Below, in pieces: positions 42,328 through 52,197 of a stretch of 64,000 nucleotides of DNA; positions within the stretch are counted from its first letter, which is position 1; the number at the start of each line of letters is the position of its first letter. Origin of the DNA: Xenorhabdus indica (GTDB lineage: Bacteria > Pseudomonadota > Gammaproteobacteria > Enterobacterales > Enterobacteriaceae); NCBI RefSeq assembly GCF_014467235.1, contig NZ_NKHP01000014.1, positions 1-64,000 of the forward strand. The letters run 5' to 3'. The translations under genes were made by a program, and so were the position numbers. The notes under the pieces are model-generated. The model was not told the origin of the DNA and searched no databases. It worked only from the letters and a program-made list of their open reading frames with translations.

Positions 42328-42678
42328 ATGAAAAATTTGTTATTAATTTGTTTGTTAGGTTTTACATTGGCCGGATGTGATAATCAACTTAAGATTGACG
42401 GTAAAAATGAAATGGCAGTAAAAACATCCATCGAAAAAATAAGAGATACTTTATCTGAAGATAAAAAATTAAAATTTGATGATTCATTGAATATTGTCAT
42501 GCTTAATAGCATCGATTTTGATGAGTTATTTAAAAATAACAAATATGGAAGTATCAAATATGAAGATATGGAAAAGCTGGAACATAAGTTTTATCAATCA
42601 CTGAATGGAAAAACAGCCGATCAGGTTATTAGCGAAGCAGAAAGAATTAAGTCGAATACGAGTACCATTAATAAATGA
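42328..42678 (+). CDS. Small lipoprotein
   Basis: A 116-residue lipoprotein: signal peptide MKNLLLICLLGFTLAGC with lipobox LAGC, acylated Cys at residue 17. A GGGG ribosome site precedes this ATG; the open frame begins 81 bases earlier. The mature part is charged and helical (TSIEKIRDTLSEDKKLKFDD, then 'IDFDELFKNNKY'), ending in a Lys/Thr tail. It looks like the DUF6694-type enterobacterial lipoproteins, but the match is from memory and weak. Codons are AT-rich compared with neighbours. Confidence 0.7.
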   Translation: MKNLLLICLLGFTLAGCDNQLKIDGKNEMAVKTSIEKIRDTLSEDKKLKFDDSLNIVMLNSIDFDELFKNNKYGSIKYEDMEKLEHKFYQSLNGKTADQVISEAERIKSNTSTINK

Positions 42679-42789
42679 ATACAATCATCTGCCTGTCATT
42701 TTTCAAGTTGTAAACCTTATTGAGTGCACTCAATGATAACTACTGATTTCTTAAACAGAATGCCCTGATTATGGGGCATTTTGTTACCA

Positions 42790-43299
42790 TTACTTATGAT
42801 CTTCCAATAGAGTTAATCGCTCTCCGCACTGACGGCAAACATAGCAACTTTTTTCCCTGATCACTTTATTGTGTTGTCTGATGGTTAATTCATGCTGTTG
42901 GCAGTGGCAGGAATAAATGAATGTTTTACTGCAAACGGACTGGACTGAAAATTGGTGTGTTCGATTGGCTGGTACTTTAAACACAGTTTCCATGATATAA
43001 CGCCACTCCTTGCCATGAGGCGCCACTTTGCCAAACTGATGATAAACCAATAAATGAGCCAGTTCGTGGGGGATCACTTCATCAATGAATGATTGTTGAT
43101 TTTCAATGAGGAGAATTGGGTTAAGGCGAATTTCCCAATCCTTTAGACGAGCACTTCCCGCAATTGTACCTCGTTGTTGATAGGTCACATTGGGTTCGGG
43201 AAAGGTTTGTTCAAGGAAATCACTTGCCTGAATTATTTTTTGCCGCAAAGTACGCATGACTGCTTGCTGGAGAGGAAGAGGAACCTTAACGAATTTCAT
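42790..43299 (-). CDS. sprT: SprT family zinc metalloprotease-like protein
   Basis: A 169-residue SprT protein, a small zinc protein related to the eukaryotic Spartan protease fold; the E. coli role is unclear. The zincin motif HELAH is at residues 78-82 (IPHELAHLLVYHQFG), with a third His ligand region 'APHGKEWRYIM'. A C-terminal zinc ribbon has Cys pairs 'YSCHCQ' and 'CYVCRQCGERL'. It is downstream of metK on the same strand, with a terminator between, close to the E. coli metK-sprT order (galP missing). Confidence 0.93.
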   Translation of the reverse strand: MKFVKVPLPLQQAVMRTLRQKIIQASDFLEQTFPEPNVTYQQRGTIAGSARLKDWEIRLNPILLIENQQSFIDEVIPHELAHLLVYHQFGKVAPHGKEWRYIMETVFKVPANRTHQFSVQSVCSKTFIYSCHCQQHELTIRQHNKVIREKSCYVCRQCGERLTLLEDHK

Positions 43300-43364
43300 A
43301 ACAGCAATAATTATATAGTAACTTAGCTAACGAAAACGAGTATGTATGGTTTATGGGTAATACT

Positions 43365-43394
43365 AAAAAGCCCGCTGGTATAGGCGGGCTTTTT
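43365..43394. terminator. Terminator after metK
   Basis: AAAAAGCCCGC (43365-43375) and GCGGGCTTTTT (43384-43394) with an eight-base loop; A and T runs on both sides allow use in both directions, and on the minus strand it ends metK. Confidence 0.92.
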
Positions 43395-43408
43395 AAGCGT
43401 AGCAGAGG

Positions 43409-44563
43409 TTATTTCAACCCTGCTGCATTACGTAGGATCATGGCCTTATCTGTCGCTTCCCACGGGAACTGCTCACGACCAAAATGGCCGTATGCCGCGG
43501 TATCGCTATAGATTGGATGCAACAAATCCAACATCTTGATCAGGCCATAAGGGCGCAGATCAAAGAATTCGCGCACTAATTGGATCAGTGTTGAAGTTGG
43601 CACTTTTTCAGTTCCGAACGTTTCAACCATGATGGAAGTGGGTTCAGCAACACCAATCGCATAAGACACCTGGATCTCACAGCGATCAGCCAGACCTGCT
43701 GCGACAATATTTTTAGCCACGTAACGTGCAGCATAAGCCGCAGAACGGTCAACTTTAGATGGATCTTTACCTGAGAACGCTCCACCACCGTGACGAGCCA
43801 TACCACCGTAGGTATCTACAATGATCTTACGACCTGTCAGACCACAGTCACCCATTGGGCCTCCGATCACGAAACGGCCTGTTGGATTGATGAAATATTT
43901 AGTCATCGGAGTGAGCCATTCAGCCGGTAGTACAGGTTTGATGATCTCATCCATAACGGCTTCATGCAGCTCTTTCTGGCCGATTTCTTCAGAATGCTGA
44001 GTAGAGAGTACGACTGCATCAATACCGACAATTTTACCGTTGTCGTATTGGAATGTAACCTGACTTTTGGCATCGGGACGCAACCACGGCAGCGTTTTGT
44101 TTTTACGTACATGCGCCTGACGCTCAACCAGACGGTGAGCATATGTAATAGGTGCTGGCATCAATACGTCGGTTTCGTTGGTTGCATAGCCAAACATCAA
44201 TCCCTGATCACCCGCTCCTTGCTCCAGAGGATCAGCACGGTCAACTCCCTGATTAATATCAGGTGACTGTTTGCCAATCGCGCTAATTACTGCACAAGAA
44301 TTAGCATCAAAACCCATGTCTGAGCTGGTATAGCCAATTTCGCGTACAGTACTGCGGGTAATTTCTTCAATATCAACCCAAGCACTGGTGGTAATTTCAC
44401 CACCAACCATAACCATACCGGTTTTCACATAAGTTTCACACGCTACACGAGCCTTGGGATCTTGTTTTAAGATCGCATCAAGAACGGCGTCGGAAATCTG
44501 GTCAGCAATTTTATCTGGATGACCTTCTGAAACGGATTCAGAAGTAAAAAGGTGTGTAGTCAT
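43409..44563 (-). CDS. metK: S-adenosylmethionine synthase
   Basis: Makes S-adenosylmethionine from methionine and ATP. The 384-residue protein is near identical in layout to E. coli MetK: '[24 protein letters not shown]' with metal and nucleotide ligands, '[12 protein letters not shown]', and '[19 protein letters not shown]' (the phosphate-binding loop). Upstream lies a candidate MetJ operator, matching its known repression by SAM through MetJ in enterobacteria. speA is divergent. Confidence 0.98.
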   Translation of the reverse strand: MTTHLFTSESVSEGHPDKIADQISDAVLDAILKQDPKARVACETYVKTGMVMVGGEITTSAWVDIEEITRSTVREIGYTSSDMGFDANSCAVISAIGKQSPDINQGVDRADPLEQGAGDQGLMFGYATNETDVLMPAPITYAHRLVERQAHVRKNKTLPWLRPDAKSQVTFQYDNGKIVGIDAVVLSTQHSEEIGQKELHEAVMDEIIKPVLPAEWLTPMTKYFINPTGRFVIGGPMGDCGLTGRKIIVDTYGGMARHGGGAFSGKDPSKVDRSAAYAARYVAKNIVAAGLADRCEIQVSYAIGVAEPTSIMVETFGTEKVPTSTLIQLVREFFDLRPYGLIKMLDLLHPIYSDTAAYGHFGREQFPWEATDKAMILRNAAGLK

Positions 44564-44610
44564 TATATTTCGTTACCTTAAATATAATTTCGGTTTAAGG
44601 GTGGATGTTT

Positions 44611-44634
44611 TACCATCTAGACGGCTAGTCTAAG
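44611..44634 (-). promoter_or_regulatory. Candidate MetJ operator upstream of metK
   Basis: Tandem eight-base units centred on AGACGGCT (44619-44626), seven of eight matches to the met-box consensus AGACGTCT, flanked by TACCATCT and AGTCTAAG, which match poorly (four and three of eight). The place, about 50 bp before the metK start, is right for MetJ control. Confidence 0.5.
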
Positions 44635-45246
44635 TTACTATCGCCAAATATACCAGTTTTTTTAGTTTTAAATATCTTTCACAGTATGACATTTTGGGTT
44701 TCTTCTCTGTCCTTCTTTAGCTTGAAAATCTATCGAGTAAATCTATCGAAATCTGTTAAGTATAAATAAATTTCGTTTTGCAATTTTGCAGGATTACAGG
44801 TATAAAGCGCCCGTAACTGATAGGTTTTTGCACTTCAAGTTATGGGCGTTTGCAGGGTGCGTTTATGCGTGTTCTGCTTCTCAATTGAGAAACGGCTTTC
44901 GTGATGATAAGCCATGTGGAGTGAATGGGGTTATGAACCATTATCTGCTGATTGTTAACGGCCAACAGCCACATTATGCCATTGATGTATCCACATCTTG
45001 TTCCTCTCTTATCGATATGAATTCAACCCGATGTTATCTGAATCGTTCAGGCAGGCGGGTCATTTTTAACAGAAGTCATATTGCCAAACAGTAAATACAT
45101 ATTGTTTAGTTCCCTCTAAACGTTTCTATAATTTAAGAGCAAGCTGTTCCCTGACATTTATTAATGCGCAAGATACGCACAATAATAGCGTCTTGGGTTA
45201 TTGACTACAGGTGAAGGCAAACCTCTACTCCATGAAGGAGACTGCC
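44635..45246. other. Long speA leader region with a hairpin
   Basis: About 610 bp between the metK operator and speA. At 44808-44818 and 44838-44848, CGCCCGTAACT and AGTTATGGGCG form an 11-bp stem (one G-U pair) with a 19-base loop. A 102-codon frame (44786-45094) crosses it; it has no recognisable family, overlaps the hairpin and has unusual composition, so I do not call it a gene. The speA ribosome site (GAAGGAG) is at 45233-45239. Confidence 0.4.
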
Positions 45247-47157
45247 ATGAATGATAATATCGCACGTAAAATGCGACAGACCTACAATATTGCATATTGG
45301 GGCGGTAACTATTACTACGTCAATGATCTGGGTAATGTCAGTGTTTGTCCAAATCCTGATTTGCCAGAAGCACAAGTTGAGCTTGTCGATCTGGTAAGAA
45401 AAGTTCAGGAAGAGAAAAAACAGTTACGGTTGCCTGCATTGTTTTGTTTTCCTCAGATCCTGCAACACCGTTTGCGTTCTATTAATACTGCATTTAAACG
45501 TGCACGTGAATCTTATGGTTATAAAGGTGATTATTTTCTGGTTTATCCGATTAAGGTAAACCAGCAGCGCCGTGTGATCGAATCGTTGGCAAATTCTGGC
45601 GAACCTGTTGGGTTGGAAGCAGGCTCCAAAGCTGAACTGATGGCCGTGTTGGCTCATGCAGGCATGACGCGGACTGTTATCGTCTGTAATGGTTATAAAG
45701 ATCGTGAATATATTCGTCTGGCATTGATCGGTGAAAAACTGGGACACAAGGTGTATCTGGTTATCGAGAAAATGTCCGAAATAGAAATGGTACTGGAAGA
45801 AGCGGAGCGCATTAATGTCATCCCCCGTCTTGGAGTACGGGCGCGTCTTGCTTCACAGGGAGCCGGTAAATGGCAGTCCAGTGGCGGTGAGAAATCTAAG
45901 TTTGGTCTGGCAGCGGCACAAGTGCTGCAATTGGTTGAAACCCTCCGTACGGCCGGAAAACTGGATAGCTTACAACTGCTGCATTTCCATCTGGGTTCTC
46001 AACTTGCGAATATTCGGGATGTGGCAACAGGCGTGCGTGAATCCGCCCATTTTTATGTCGAGCTGCATAAACTGGGTGTTAACATTCAGTGTTTTGATGT
46101 TGGCGGAGGACTGGGTGTTGATTATGAAGGTACACGTTCCCAGTCAGAATGTTCTGTCAACTACGGCCTGAATGAATATGCGAACAATGTCATTTGGGGT
46201 ATTGGTGATGCCTGTGAGGAACATAGTCTGCCACATCCAACCGTGATTACTGAATCCGGTCGGGCATTGACGGCTCACCATACTGTTTTGATCTCCAATG
46301 TTATTGGGGTTGAACGTAATGAGTTTACCGATACAACGCCACCTGAAGAAGATGCGGCACGTCCTCTGACCAGTTTATGGGATACATGGCTGGAGATGCA
46401 GGAGGGAGGCTATAAACGTTCTTTGCGTGAATGGTTGCATGACAGTCAGTTTGACCTGCACGATGTTCATACCCAATATGCGCACGGGATATTAAGCCTT
46501 TCAGAAAGAGCCTGGGCAGAAGAATTATATTTAAATATCTGCCGTCATATTCAACAGGATCTTGATCCAAGTAATCGTGCTCACCGGCCGATCATTGATG
46601 AACTACAGGAGCGCATGGCGGATAAATTCTATGTGAATTTTTCCCTGTTCCAGTCTATGCCTGATGCCTGGGGAATCGATCAACTGTTCCCGGTTCTGCC
46701 ACTTGAGGGGTTGGATAAGCCATTAGATCGTCGTGCTGTATTGCTGGATATTACTTGTGACTCTGATGGTATTATTGATCATTATGTTGATGGTGACGGT
46801 GTGGCAACAACAATGCCAATGCCAGCCTACGATCCGGAAAACCCTCCATTGATTGGTTTCTTCATGGTCGGGGCATATCAGGAAATTCTGGGCAATATGC
46901 ATAACCTGTTTGGTGATACAGCGGCCATTGATGTTTACGTTTCAGAAAACGGTGAAGTCACTTATCAGCAGAGTGAAGAGGGTGATACGGTAGCTAATAT
47001 GCTTCAATATGTGAAACTGGAGCCACAAGTGCTATTGACGCGTTTTCGTGATCAAGTGAAATCGACTGATTTAGGTGAAAATTTGCAAGAGCAATTCCTG
47101 CAAGAGTTTGAAAGTGGTCTGTATGGTTACACTTACTTGGAAGATGAGTCATTCTGA
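45247..47157 (+). CDS. speA: Biosynthetic arginine decarboxylase
   Basis: PLP enzyme making agmatine from arginine, the first step of the agmatine route to putrescine. From ATG 45247 ([26 protein letters not shown] seven bases upstream) it has 636 residues; the frame opens 36 bases earlier. PLP lysine in '[14 protein letters not shown]', '[16 protein letters not shown]', '[15 protein letters not shown]', '[20 protein letters not shown]' and the C-terminal '[20 protein letters not shown]'. The E. coli form has an extra N-terminal segment. speB, the next enzyme, lies 1.3 kb downstream on the same strand rather than adjacent. Confidence 0.97.
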   Translation: MNDNIARKMRQTYNIAYWGGNYYYVNDLGNVSVCPNPDLPEAQVELVDLVRKVQEEKKQLRLPALFCFPQILQHRLRSINTAFKRARESYGYKGDYFLVYPIKVNQQRRVIESLANSGEPVGLEAGSKAELMAVLAHAGMTRTVIVCNGYKDREYIRLALIGEKLGHKVYLVIEKMSEIEMVLEEAERINVIPRLGVRARLASQGAGKWQSSGGEKSKFGLAAAQVLQLVETLRTAGKLDSLQLLHFHLGSQLANIRDVATGVRESAHFYVELHKLGVNIQCFDVGGGLGVDYEGTRSQSECSVNYGLNEYANNVIWGIGDACEEHSLPHPTVITESGRALTAHHTVLISNVIGVERNEFTDTTPPEEDAARPLTSLWDTWLEMQEGGYKRSLREWLHDSQFDLHDVHTQYAHGILSLSERAWAEELYLNICRHIQQDLDPSNRAHRPIIDELQERMADKFYVNFSLFQSMPDAWGIDQLFPVLPLEGLDKPLDRRAVLLDITCDSDGIIDHYVDGDGVATTMPMPAYDPENPPLIGFFMVGAYQEILGNMHNLFGDTAAIDVYVSENGEVTYQQSEEGDTVANMLQYVKLEPQVLLTRFRDQVKSTDLGENLQEQFLQEFESGLYGYTYLEDESF

Positions 47158-47338
47158 TTAGTTACTAACCTTCATTAATAGTCATTCTTAATCATGGATT
47201 TTAGATAATCATTTGATTTGGGATGGCTATTTTATTTAATTACTATGCGAAGTCGCACTCTTTCTGTGAACTTCTTTTGTGATAAATTCGAATACAAAAA
47301 TAGCGGGCAAACTTAACAAAGAAATAAGGAGCGAGTTA

Positions 47339-47926
47339 GTGATAAATACTAAAGATATTATCTTCTTCCCTGAGCCTGATCCTAATGAAAACCCTTGGGT
47401 ACAGGGTAAACCTGCTGAAGAGGTGATTGACGTTGTAGAATACAATCCTGAATGGTTAGCTACATGGCAACAACTTTCTTCGGTTATCAAAAAAACACTT
47501 GGCAGCGTTGTCTTAAATATTGAGCACGTTGGGTCAACGGCAGTTTCTGGGATGGTTGCCAAACCTGTTATTGATATTGATCTCATTGTGGAAGATCCAA
47601 CTCAAGAAGAAAAATATGTACCGGCATTGGAGCGGCTTGGTTATGATTTAACGGTTCGTGAACCAAGTTTTTATCAACATCGATGCCTTCGTTTGGCAAA
47701 ACCTAGAGTTAATCTTCATGTTTTTGGCCTTGATTGCCCTGAACATATCCGACATATTTGGTTTCGTGATTGGCTCAGAGAACATCCTGAAGATTGTGAA
47801 CGATATATAGCTGCGAAGATAACTGCTAAAAATGATGTTAAACAGGTAATGGACTATAATAAGAGAAAAGAACAAGTGGTACATGAAATTTATCAACGTA
47901 TATTTCAAAGTAAGGGATTGTTGTAA
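47339..47926 (+). CDS. GrpB/UPF0157-family nucleotidyltransferase-like protein
   Basis: A 195-residue cytoplasmic protein of the GrpB family, a nucleotidyltransferase-fold group of unsettled function. Hallmarks: 'VVEYNPEWLATWQQLS', 'IEHVGSTAVSGMVAKPVIDIDLIV' (the nucleotidyltransferase GS...D.D pattern), and 'RVNLHVFGLDCPEHIRHIWFRDWLREHPEDCERY'. The frame opens at a GTG at 47279, but GTG 47339 has AAGGAG eight bases upstream and removes a 20-residue unconserved tail. It sits between speA and speB, which are adjacent in E. coli, suggesting insertion. Confidence 0.8.
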   Translation: MINTKDIIFFPEPDPNENPWVQGKPAEEVIDVVEYNPEWLATWQQLSSVIKKTLGSVVLNIEHVGSTAVSGMVAKPVIDIDLIVEDPTQEEKYVPALERLGYDLTVREPSFYQHRCLRLAKPRVNLHVFGLDCPEHIRHIWFRDWLREHPEDCERYIAAKITAKNDVKQVMDYNKRKEQVVHEIYQRIFQSKGLL

Positions 47927-48490
47927 TAATGTTTGATAATTATTGTGCGGATAAAAAGCTGTTTTGACTTCGATTGACAGAACACTTTTATATTCTTATT
48001 TTTTTATAGTCCTCCTATAAAGTGTTTTACCTTTCAAGCCACACTGTGTGGCTTGTGATAGTAGTAAATCGCCCCCCATTTCGCCTATTTAATGCTAACC
48101 GACATTCCATACCTGATTGAGGGTTAATAACTTAGCCTGTTAAGGCTGTTGAAGCTATGAGGGCAGAAAGTGCGGATTAGGTTGATTTTCAAACAACAGA
48201 GCTATCCCACGATTGAATAAATCCTCGTTTGTTTTTCATATCATTGTAGCGTTTATTTAATGTAATTCTTCTCAAAATAGTGGTAAGAAAAAAATATGTC
48301 TAATACTATAGAAGTAGTTGCCAAGCTAGAGTGCTTGGTGCTTTTTCTGTTAGAGCATGAATAAGGACATCCCTGTTCTCTTTAGGCTGTAATTTATTGT
48401 TTTTAAATTTAATTTTAAAACTTAGACTCTTTTGAAGTTAGCGTAATTAAGCTTTGTGTTAATTAAACACAGGACTTTTGGGGAAATATC
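47927..48490. other. Intergenic region between grpB-like gene and speB
   Basis: About 560 bp. CAAGCCACAC (48035-48044) and GTGTGGCTTG (48046-48055) make a near-perfect palindrome, perhaps the end of the grpB-like transcript, but no T run follows. The remainder has broken, gene-like composition (for example around 48150-48210) without a recognisable product. The speB ribosome site (GGGGAAA) ends it. Confidence 0.4.
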
Positions 48491-49417
48491 ATGAGTATTA
48501 GTTCCTTAGGAAACCAAATCGATAACTCCTTGGTTTCAAATGCCTTCGGCTTCCTGCGTTTCCCGTTGAATTTCCAACCTTATTCCAGTGATGCAGAATG
48601 GGTGATTACCGGTGTGCCTTTTGATATGGCAACATCCGGACGAGCCGGCAGTCGCCATGGGCCAGCAGCCATTCGTCAAGTATCGACTAATCTGGCTTGG
48701 GAAAGTAGCCGTTGGCCATGGAACTTCAGCCTGCGTAAACGCTTGAATATCGTAGATTGTGGTGATCTGGTATTTAATTTTGGCGATGCTCAAGATATGA
48801 GCGAAAAATTGCAGGCTCATGCCGAGCAAGTGCTGGCGTCAGGCAAGAAGATGCTTTCTTTTGGTGGTGATCACTTTGTTACATTGCCACTTTTGCGTGC
48901 TCATGCGAAACACTTCGGTAAAATGGCACTAGTGCATTTCGATGCTCATACGGATACTTACCCGAATGGCAGCAAGTTTGATCACGGTACGATGTTTTAC
49001 CATGCACCAAATGAGGGACTAATCGAGCCAGCCCACTCTGTACAAATCGGTATTCGTACTGAGCACGATACTAATAATGATTTCACGGTATTAGATGCTG
49101 GACAGGTTAATGATCGTAGCGTTGAAGATATTGTTGAGCAGATCAAAGCGGTTGTTGGTGATCTGCCTGTATATCTGACTTTCGATATTGATTGTCTTGA
49201 TCCGGCATTTGCCCCCGGTACAGGGACTCCCGTTATCGGTGGTCTGACTTCAGATCGTGCGTTGAAGATCCTGCGTGGTCTGCAACCTTTGAATATCGTT
49301 GGCATGGATGTCGTGGAAGTTGCGCCTGCCTATGACCAATCAGAAATTACCGCGCTGGCGGCAGCGACGATTGGATTGGAATTGTTATATTTACAGGCTT
49401 CGAAAAAGCATATTTAA
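48491..49417 (+). CDS. speB: Agmatinase
   Basis: Mn-dependent ureohydrolase that turns agmatine into putrescine and urea. 308 residues, as in E. coli. Metal ligands: '[12 protein letters not shown]', '[20 protein letters not shown]' and '[20 protein letters not shown]'. '[14 protein letters not shown]' near residue 47 is the ureohydrolase N-terminal motif. Works directly after SpeA, which is separated from it by an insertion. A strong terminator follows. Confidence 0.97.
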   Translation: MSISSLGNQIDNSLVSNAFGFLRFPLNFQPYSSDAEWVITGVPFDMATSGRAGSRHGPAAIRQVSTNLAWESSRWPWNFSLRKRLNIVDCGDLVFNFGDAQDMSEKLQAHAEQVLASGKKMLSFGGDHFVTLPLLRAHAKHFGKMALVHFDAHTDTYPNGSKFDHGTMFYHAPNEGLIEPAHSVQIGIRTEHDTNNDFTVLDAGQVNDRSVEDIVEQIKAVVGDLPVYLTFDIDCLDPAFAPGTGTPVIGGLTSDRALKILRGLQPLNIVGMDVVEVAPAYDQSEITALAAATIGLELLYLQASKKHI

Positions 49418-49444
49418 CATATTCAGCTAAATAAGCACTGTTTT

Positions 49445-49472
49445 AAACCCGTCCAATGACGGGTTTTTTCTT
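49445..49472 (+). terminator. Rho-independent terminator of speB
   Basis: AAACCCGTC (49445-49453), loop CAAT, GACGGGTTT (49458-49466) followed by a long T run. Confidence 0.93.
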
Positions 49473-49648
49473 TTTTACTGCCCTTTACTGATCGTTACTG
49501 TATCTAGTATCCATATGAATAAAAAATCCCCCCAAAACTCACTTATTGTTCCTAAATTGAAACAATCAGGCAAAATCATAGCTTAATCTTGCAGCATAGA
49601 AAAACTGCGTTAGGATGTTTTAAAAGGCATTTCGATGAGGAGAGAAGC

Positions 49649-50134
49649 ATGATAATCACTTCAACTGAATTTAAGAATAATGACTTCTTGCGCAAAGAGC
49701 ATGAATTTAACGAATTTGGTGCCAATGGTGGTAACCGTTCACCTGAGCTTGCCTGGACAAATGTTCCAGCCGGAACAAAAAGTTTTGCTATTACGGTCTA
49801 TGATCCGGATGCGCCAACAGGCAGCGGTTTCTGGCATTGGGTTGTTTTTGATATTCCGCTGGAAATACAAACTTTACCCGCAAATGCGGGACGGAGTGAT
49901 GGCAATAAGCAGCCAGCTGGTGTGATCCAAAGTAAAAATGATTATGGCGTGTTCGGCTTTGGCGGGCCTTGTCCTCCTGAGGGAGATAAAGCTCATCGCT
50001 ATATTTTCACGGTGCATGCCTTATCGGTAGAGAAACTGGGTATTGATTCAGAAACAACAAACGCGGTTGCGCGTTTTATGATCCAGGCCAATACTCTGGC
50101 AACAGCCACTATTACCGGTTACTACCAGCGTTAA
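49649..50134 (+). CDS. YbhB/YbcL-family (PEBP-like) protein
   Basis: A 161-residue phosphatidylethanolamine-binding-protein-fold protein. Start ATG 49649 has GAGGAGAG upstream; the open frame extends 60 bases further. Conserved ligand-pocket motifs: 'FNEFGANGGNRSPELAW', 'SFAITVYDPDAPTGSGFWHWVVFDIP' (the DPDAP loop), 'FGGPCPPEGDKAHRYIFTVHAL'. Bacterial members have no firm function. It is followed 43 bp later by a Sua5-like gene on the same strand, so they may be co-transcribed. No signal peptide. Confidence 0.88.
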   Translation: MIITSTEFKNNDFLRKEHEFNEFGANGGNRSPELAWTNVPAGTKSFAITVYDPDAPTGSGFWHWVVFDIPLEIQTLPANAGRSDGNKQPAGVIQSKNDYGVFGFGGPCPPEGDKAHRYIFTVHALSVEKLGIDSETTNAVARFMIQANTLATATITGYYQR

Positions 50135-50177
50135 CGGATTAATCGTTCTTCAGTTTTAAGTTAAAGGGTATCAATAT

Positions 50178-50957
50178 ATGAGCGGTAAAAAAATTCAATG
50201 GAACCAAGGGATACAGCAGGAAGCGGTAGAGATCCTGTCTAATGATGGTGGAATGATTGTTTGTCCAACTAAAGTGGGCTACATCATTATGACTTCCGAT
50301 GCGAAGGGGCTGGAACGTAAATTTGAAGCCAAGCAGCGTAATCGCAATAAACCGGGAGTAGTGCTGTGTGGATCTCTGGAACAACTTAAAGAGCTGGCTC
50401 AGCTTAACCCGGAAATTGAAGAACTTTATCAAAAACATTGGGATGCAGATGTATTACTGGGTTGTATTTTGCCATGGAAAGAAGAAGCTGTAAGTCGCAT
50501 TCCCGATGATGGTTCCAAAGAATTGATGATGGATAATCGTGGTACAAGCTGCTTCGTGATTAAATTCGGTAAACCCGGCGAAATTCTGGCGAAAGCATTG
50601 TGGGAAAAATACGGTAAATTCTCTTTTGCCAGTTCAGCTAATCCATCAGGTAAAGGTAATCGGGGATTGGTTGAATGTATCGGTGAACGTATTGAAGAGC
50701 GTGCAGATTTGATTATTGCCGCTAATGATTATGTTAAATCTATCCAGCCAAATGAAACTGAACAAACCCGTTATGAACAGGGTGTGATGATTTCAATGGT
50801 GGATGAAAACGGCAAATTAGTTCCGGTACAAAATGGTCAGCGTGATATTACGCCGTGTCCGGTATTGATCCGTAAGGGGTTGGATGTCAACAAAATTATG
50901 GTAATGATGTCTGATATTTTCACGACTTGGGATTACCGTCACGGTAACTATTATTGA
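50178..50957 (+). CDS. Sua5/YciO/YrdC-domain protein
   Basis: A 259-residue protein with the YrdC fold: 'GGMIVCPTKVGYIIMTSD' corresponds to the nucleotide-binding start of TsaC ('GVVAYPTEAVFGLG'), 'KQRNRNKPGVVLC' to the KxR..KP motif and 'FSFASSANPSGKG' to the SxN motif, followed by 'ERIEERADLIIAANDYVKS'. Family members make threonylcarbamoyl-AMP for tRNA t6A, or transfer carbamoyl groups. The sequence is divergent from cellular TsaC and has about 60 extra C-terminal residues without a known domain, so a role other than t6A synthesis is likely. AAAGGG lies before the ATG. Confidence 0.75.
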   Translation: MSGKKIQWNQGIQQEAVEILSNDGGMIVCPTKVGYIIMTSDAKGLERKFEAKQRNRNKPGVVLCGSLEQLKELAQLNPEIEELYQKHWDADVLLGCILPWKEEAVSRIPDDGSKELMMDNRGTSCFVIKFGKPGEILAKALWEKYGKFSFASSANPSGKGNRGLVECIGERIEERADLIIAANDYVKSIQPNETEQTRYEQGVMISMVDENGKLVPVQNGQRDITPCPVLIRKGLDVNKIMVMMSDIFTTWDYRHGNYY

Positions 50958-51056
50958 TAGATAACTGTTACTGATCATTGTTGGTCTGACAGGGTGATAT
51001 TCGTTGCGGGTACAGCATTGTGGATACTGTGCTGTACTCGTAAAAATTTTCTTGGC

Positions 51057-51974
51057 TTATTTCTGTCTGTCATTTTCCAGATCTTGTCTCAGCTTATGCT
51101 GTAAGGTGTTGGCAAAAAACCGTACACGTGAAGAGAGTGTCTCTTCTGATTTAAACAATATCCAGGACTGATAGATATCCATGTTCCATTCGGGAAGAAG
51201 TCGTATTAACTTTCCGGCAGCTACGGATTCATGGGTGATGTAATCCGGCAGATAGGCAATACCAGCACCAGCCAGCGCAGAACTCATCAATGCTACGCTG
51301 TTATTGATGCGAAATCGGCTGCGTACTTCAATATCAAATTTATGCCTTTCTTTTCTAAACGGCAGAGAAATAGTATGTGCGGGGCCACGGAAGAGCAGGT
51401 AATCATAGCGGGGAAGATCTTCCGGTTTCTTGATGGCTGAAAACTGCTTGATATAGTCTGGAGCGGCGTAAAGCCCCCAAGTGATATCAATCAGAGGCAT
51501 AACAAGTGGATGATTTGGTGTTTCACGTCCTATCACAACGGCTATATCGCAGTGATCATCTTGCATATTAATAATTCTGTCTGTCAGTTCCAGATCAACA
51601 CTGACATGGATATTCCCGGCGACAAAATTGTTCAGGACAGGAACAATACATTGGCTACCAAAGGATACCGGAGCAATCAGGCGCAGGCTACCCATTGGCT
51701 CTTCATGAAAATTGCGGATAAAACGTTCGGCATTTTTGGCTTCATCAAGAATACGGTGGCAGTACTGGTAATAATTCATCCCGACTTCTGTCACCTGGAT
51801 TTTGCGTGTGGTTCGGTTGAGTAATTGAGTGCCCAATCTGACTTCTAGCTGTGCAATTTCACGGCTGACAGAAGACTTGGACAGCCTTAATGATTTTGCC
51901 GTTTCGGTAAAACTCAGTGTCTCCACTACATGGGCAAAGATCACCATTGAGGTAAGATTCTCAATATTATTCAT
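51057..51974 (-). CDS. LysR-family transcriptional regulator
   Basis: A 305-residue LysR regulator. From ATG 51974 (MNNIENLTSM) an N-terminal winged helix (FAHVVETLSFTETAKSLRLSKSSVSREIAQLEVRLGTQLLNR, split at its turn) is followed by a periplasmic-binding-like effector domain with 'GSLRLIAPVSFGSQCIVPVL'. The frame opens 33 bases earlier without family support. It is divergent from the leuC-leuD-like pair, with the shared control region at 51975-52197, and is its most likely regulator. The inducer is unknown. Confidence 0.88.
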   Translation of the reverse strand: MNNIENLTSMVIFAHVVETLSFTETAKSLRLSKSSVSREIAQLEVRLGTQLLNRTTRKIQVTEVGMNYYQYCHRILDEAKNAERFIRNFHEEPMGSLRLIAPVSFGSQCIVPVLNNFVAGNIHVSVDLELTDRIINMQDDHCDIAVVIGRETPNHPLVMPLIDITWGLYAAPDYIKQFSAIKKPEDLPRYDYLLFRGPAHTISLPFRKERHKFDIEVRSRFRINNSVALMSSALAGAGIAYLPDYITHESVAAGKLIRLLPEWNMDIYQSWILFKSEETLSSRVRFFANTLQHKLRQDLENDRQK

Positions 51975-52197
51975 AAAGTAATCTGATGATTTATTCCGAA
52001 AAACCATAACATATCACAAGTTCTGCGAAGAAATACCAATATTCCTGGTGGAAGTTTTTCTTGTGACGAACGATTGTTTCATTATAGAAACAGTGTGCTA
52101 TATGATGGCATTTCTCCAGAATAAAGAGTAGTAATCTTATCAGGATTACAATTTTTTCTTTTTCAGTATGTCTAAATTTTTTGGAGGACAATGTGAG

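Noticed and set aside
44786..45094. 102-codon frame in the speA leader
   Set aside because: Overlaps a strong hairpin, no family, unusual composition; its position alone (between metK and speA) is not evidence.
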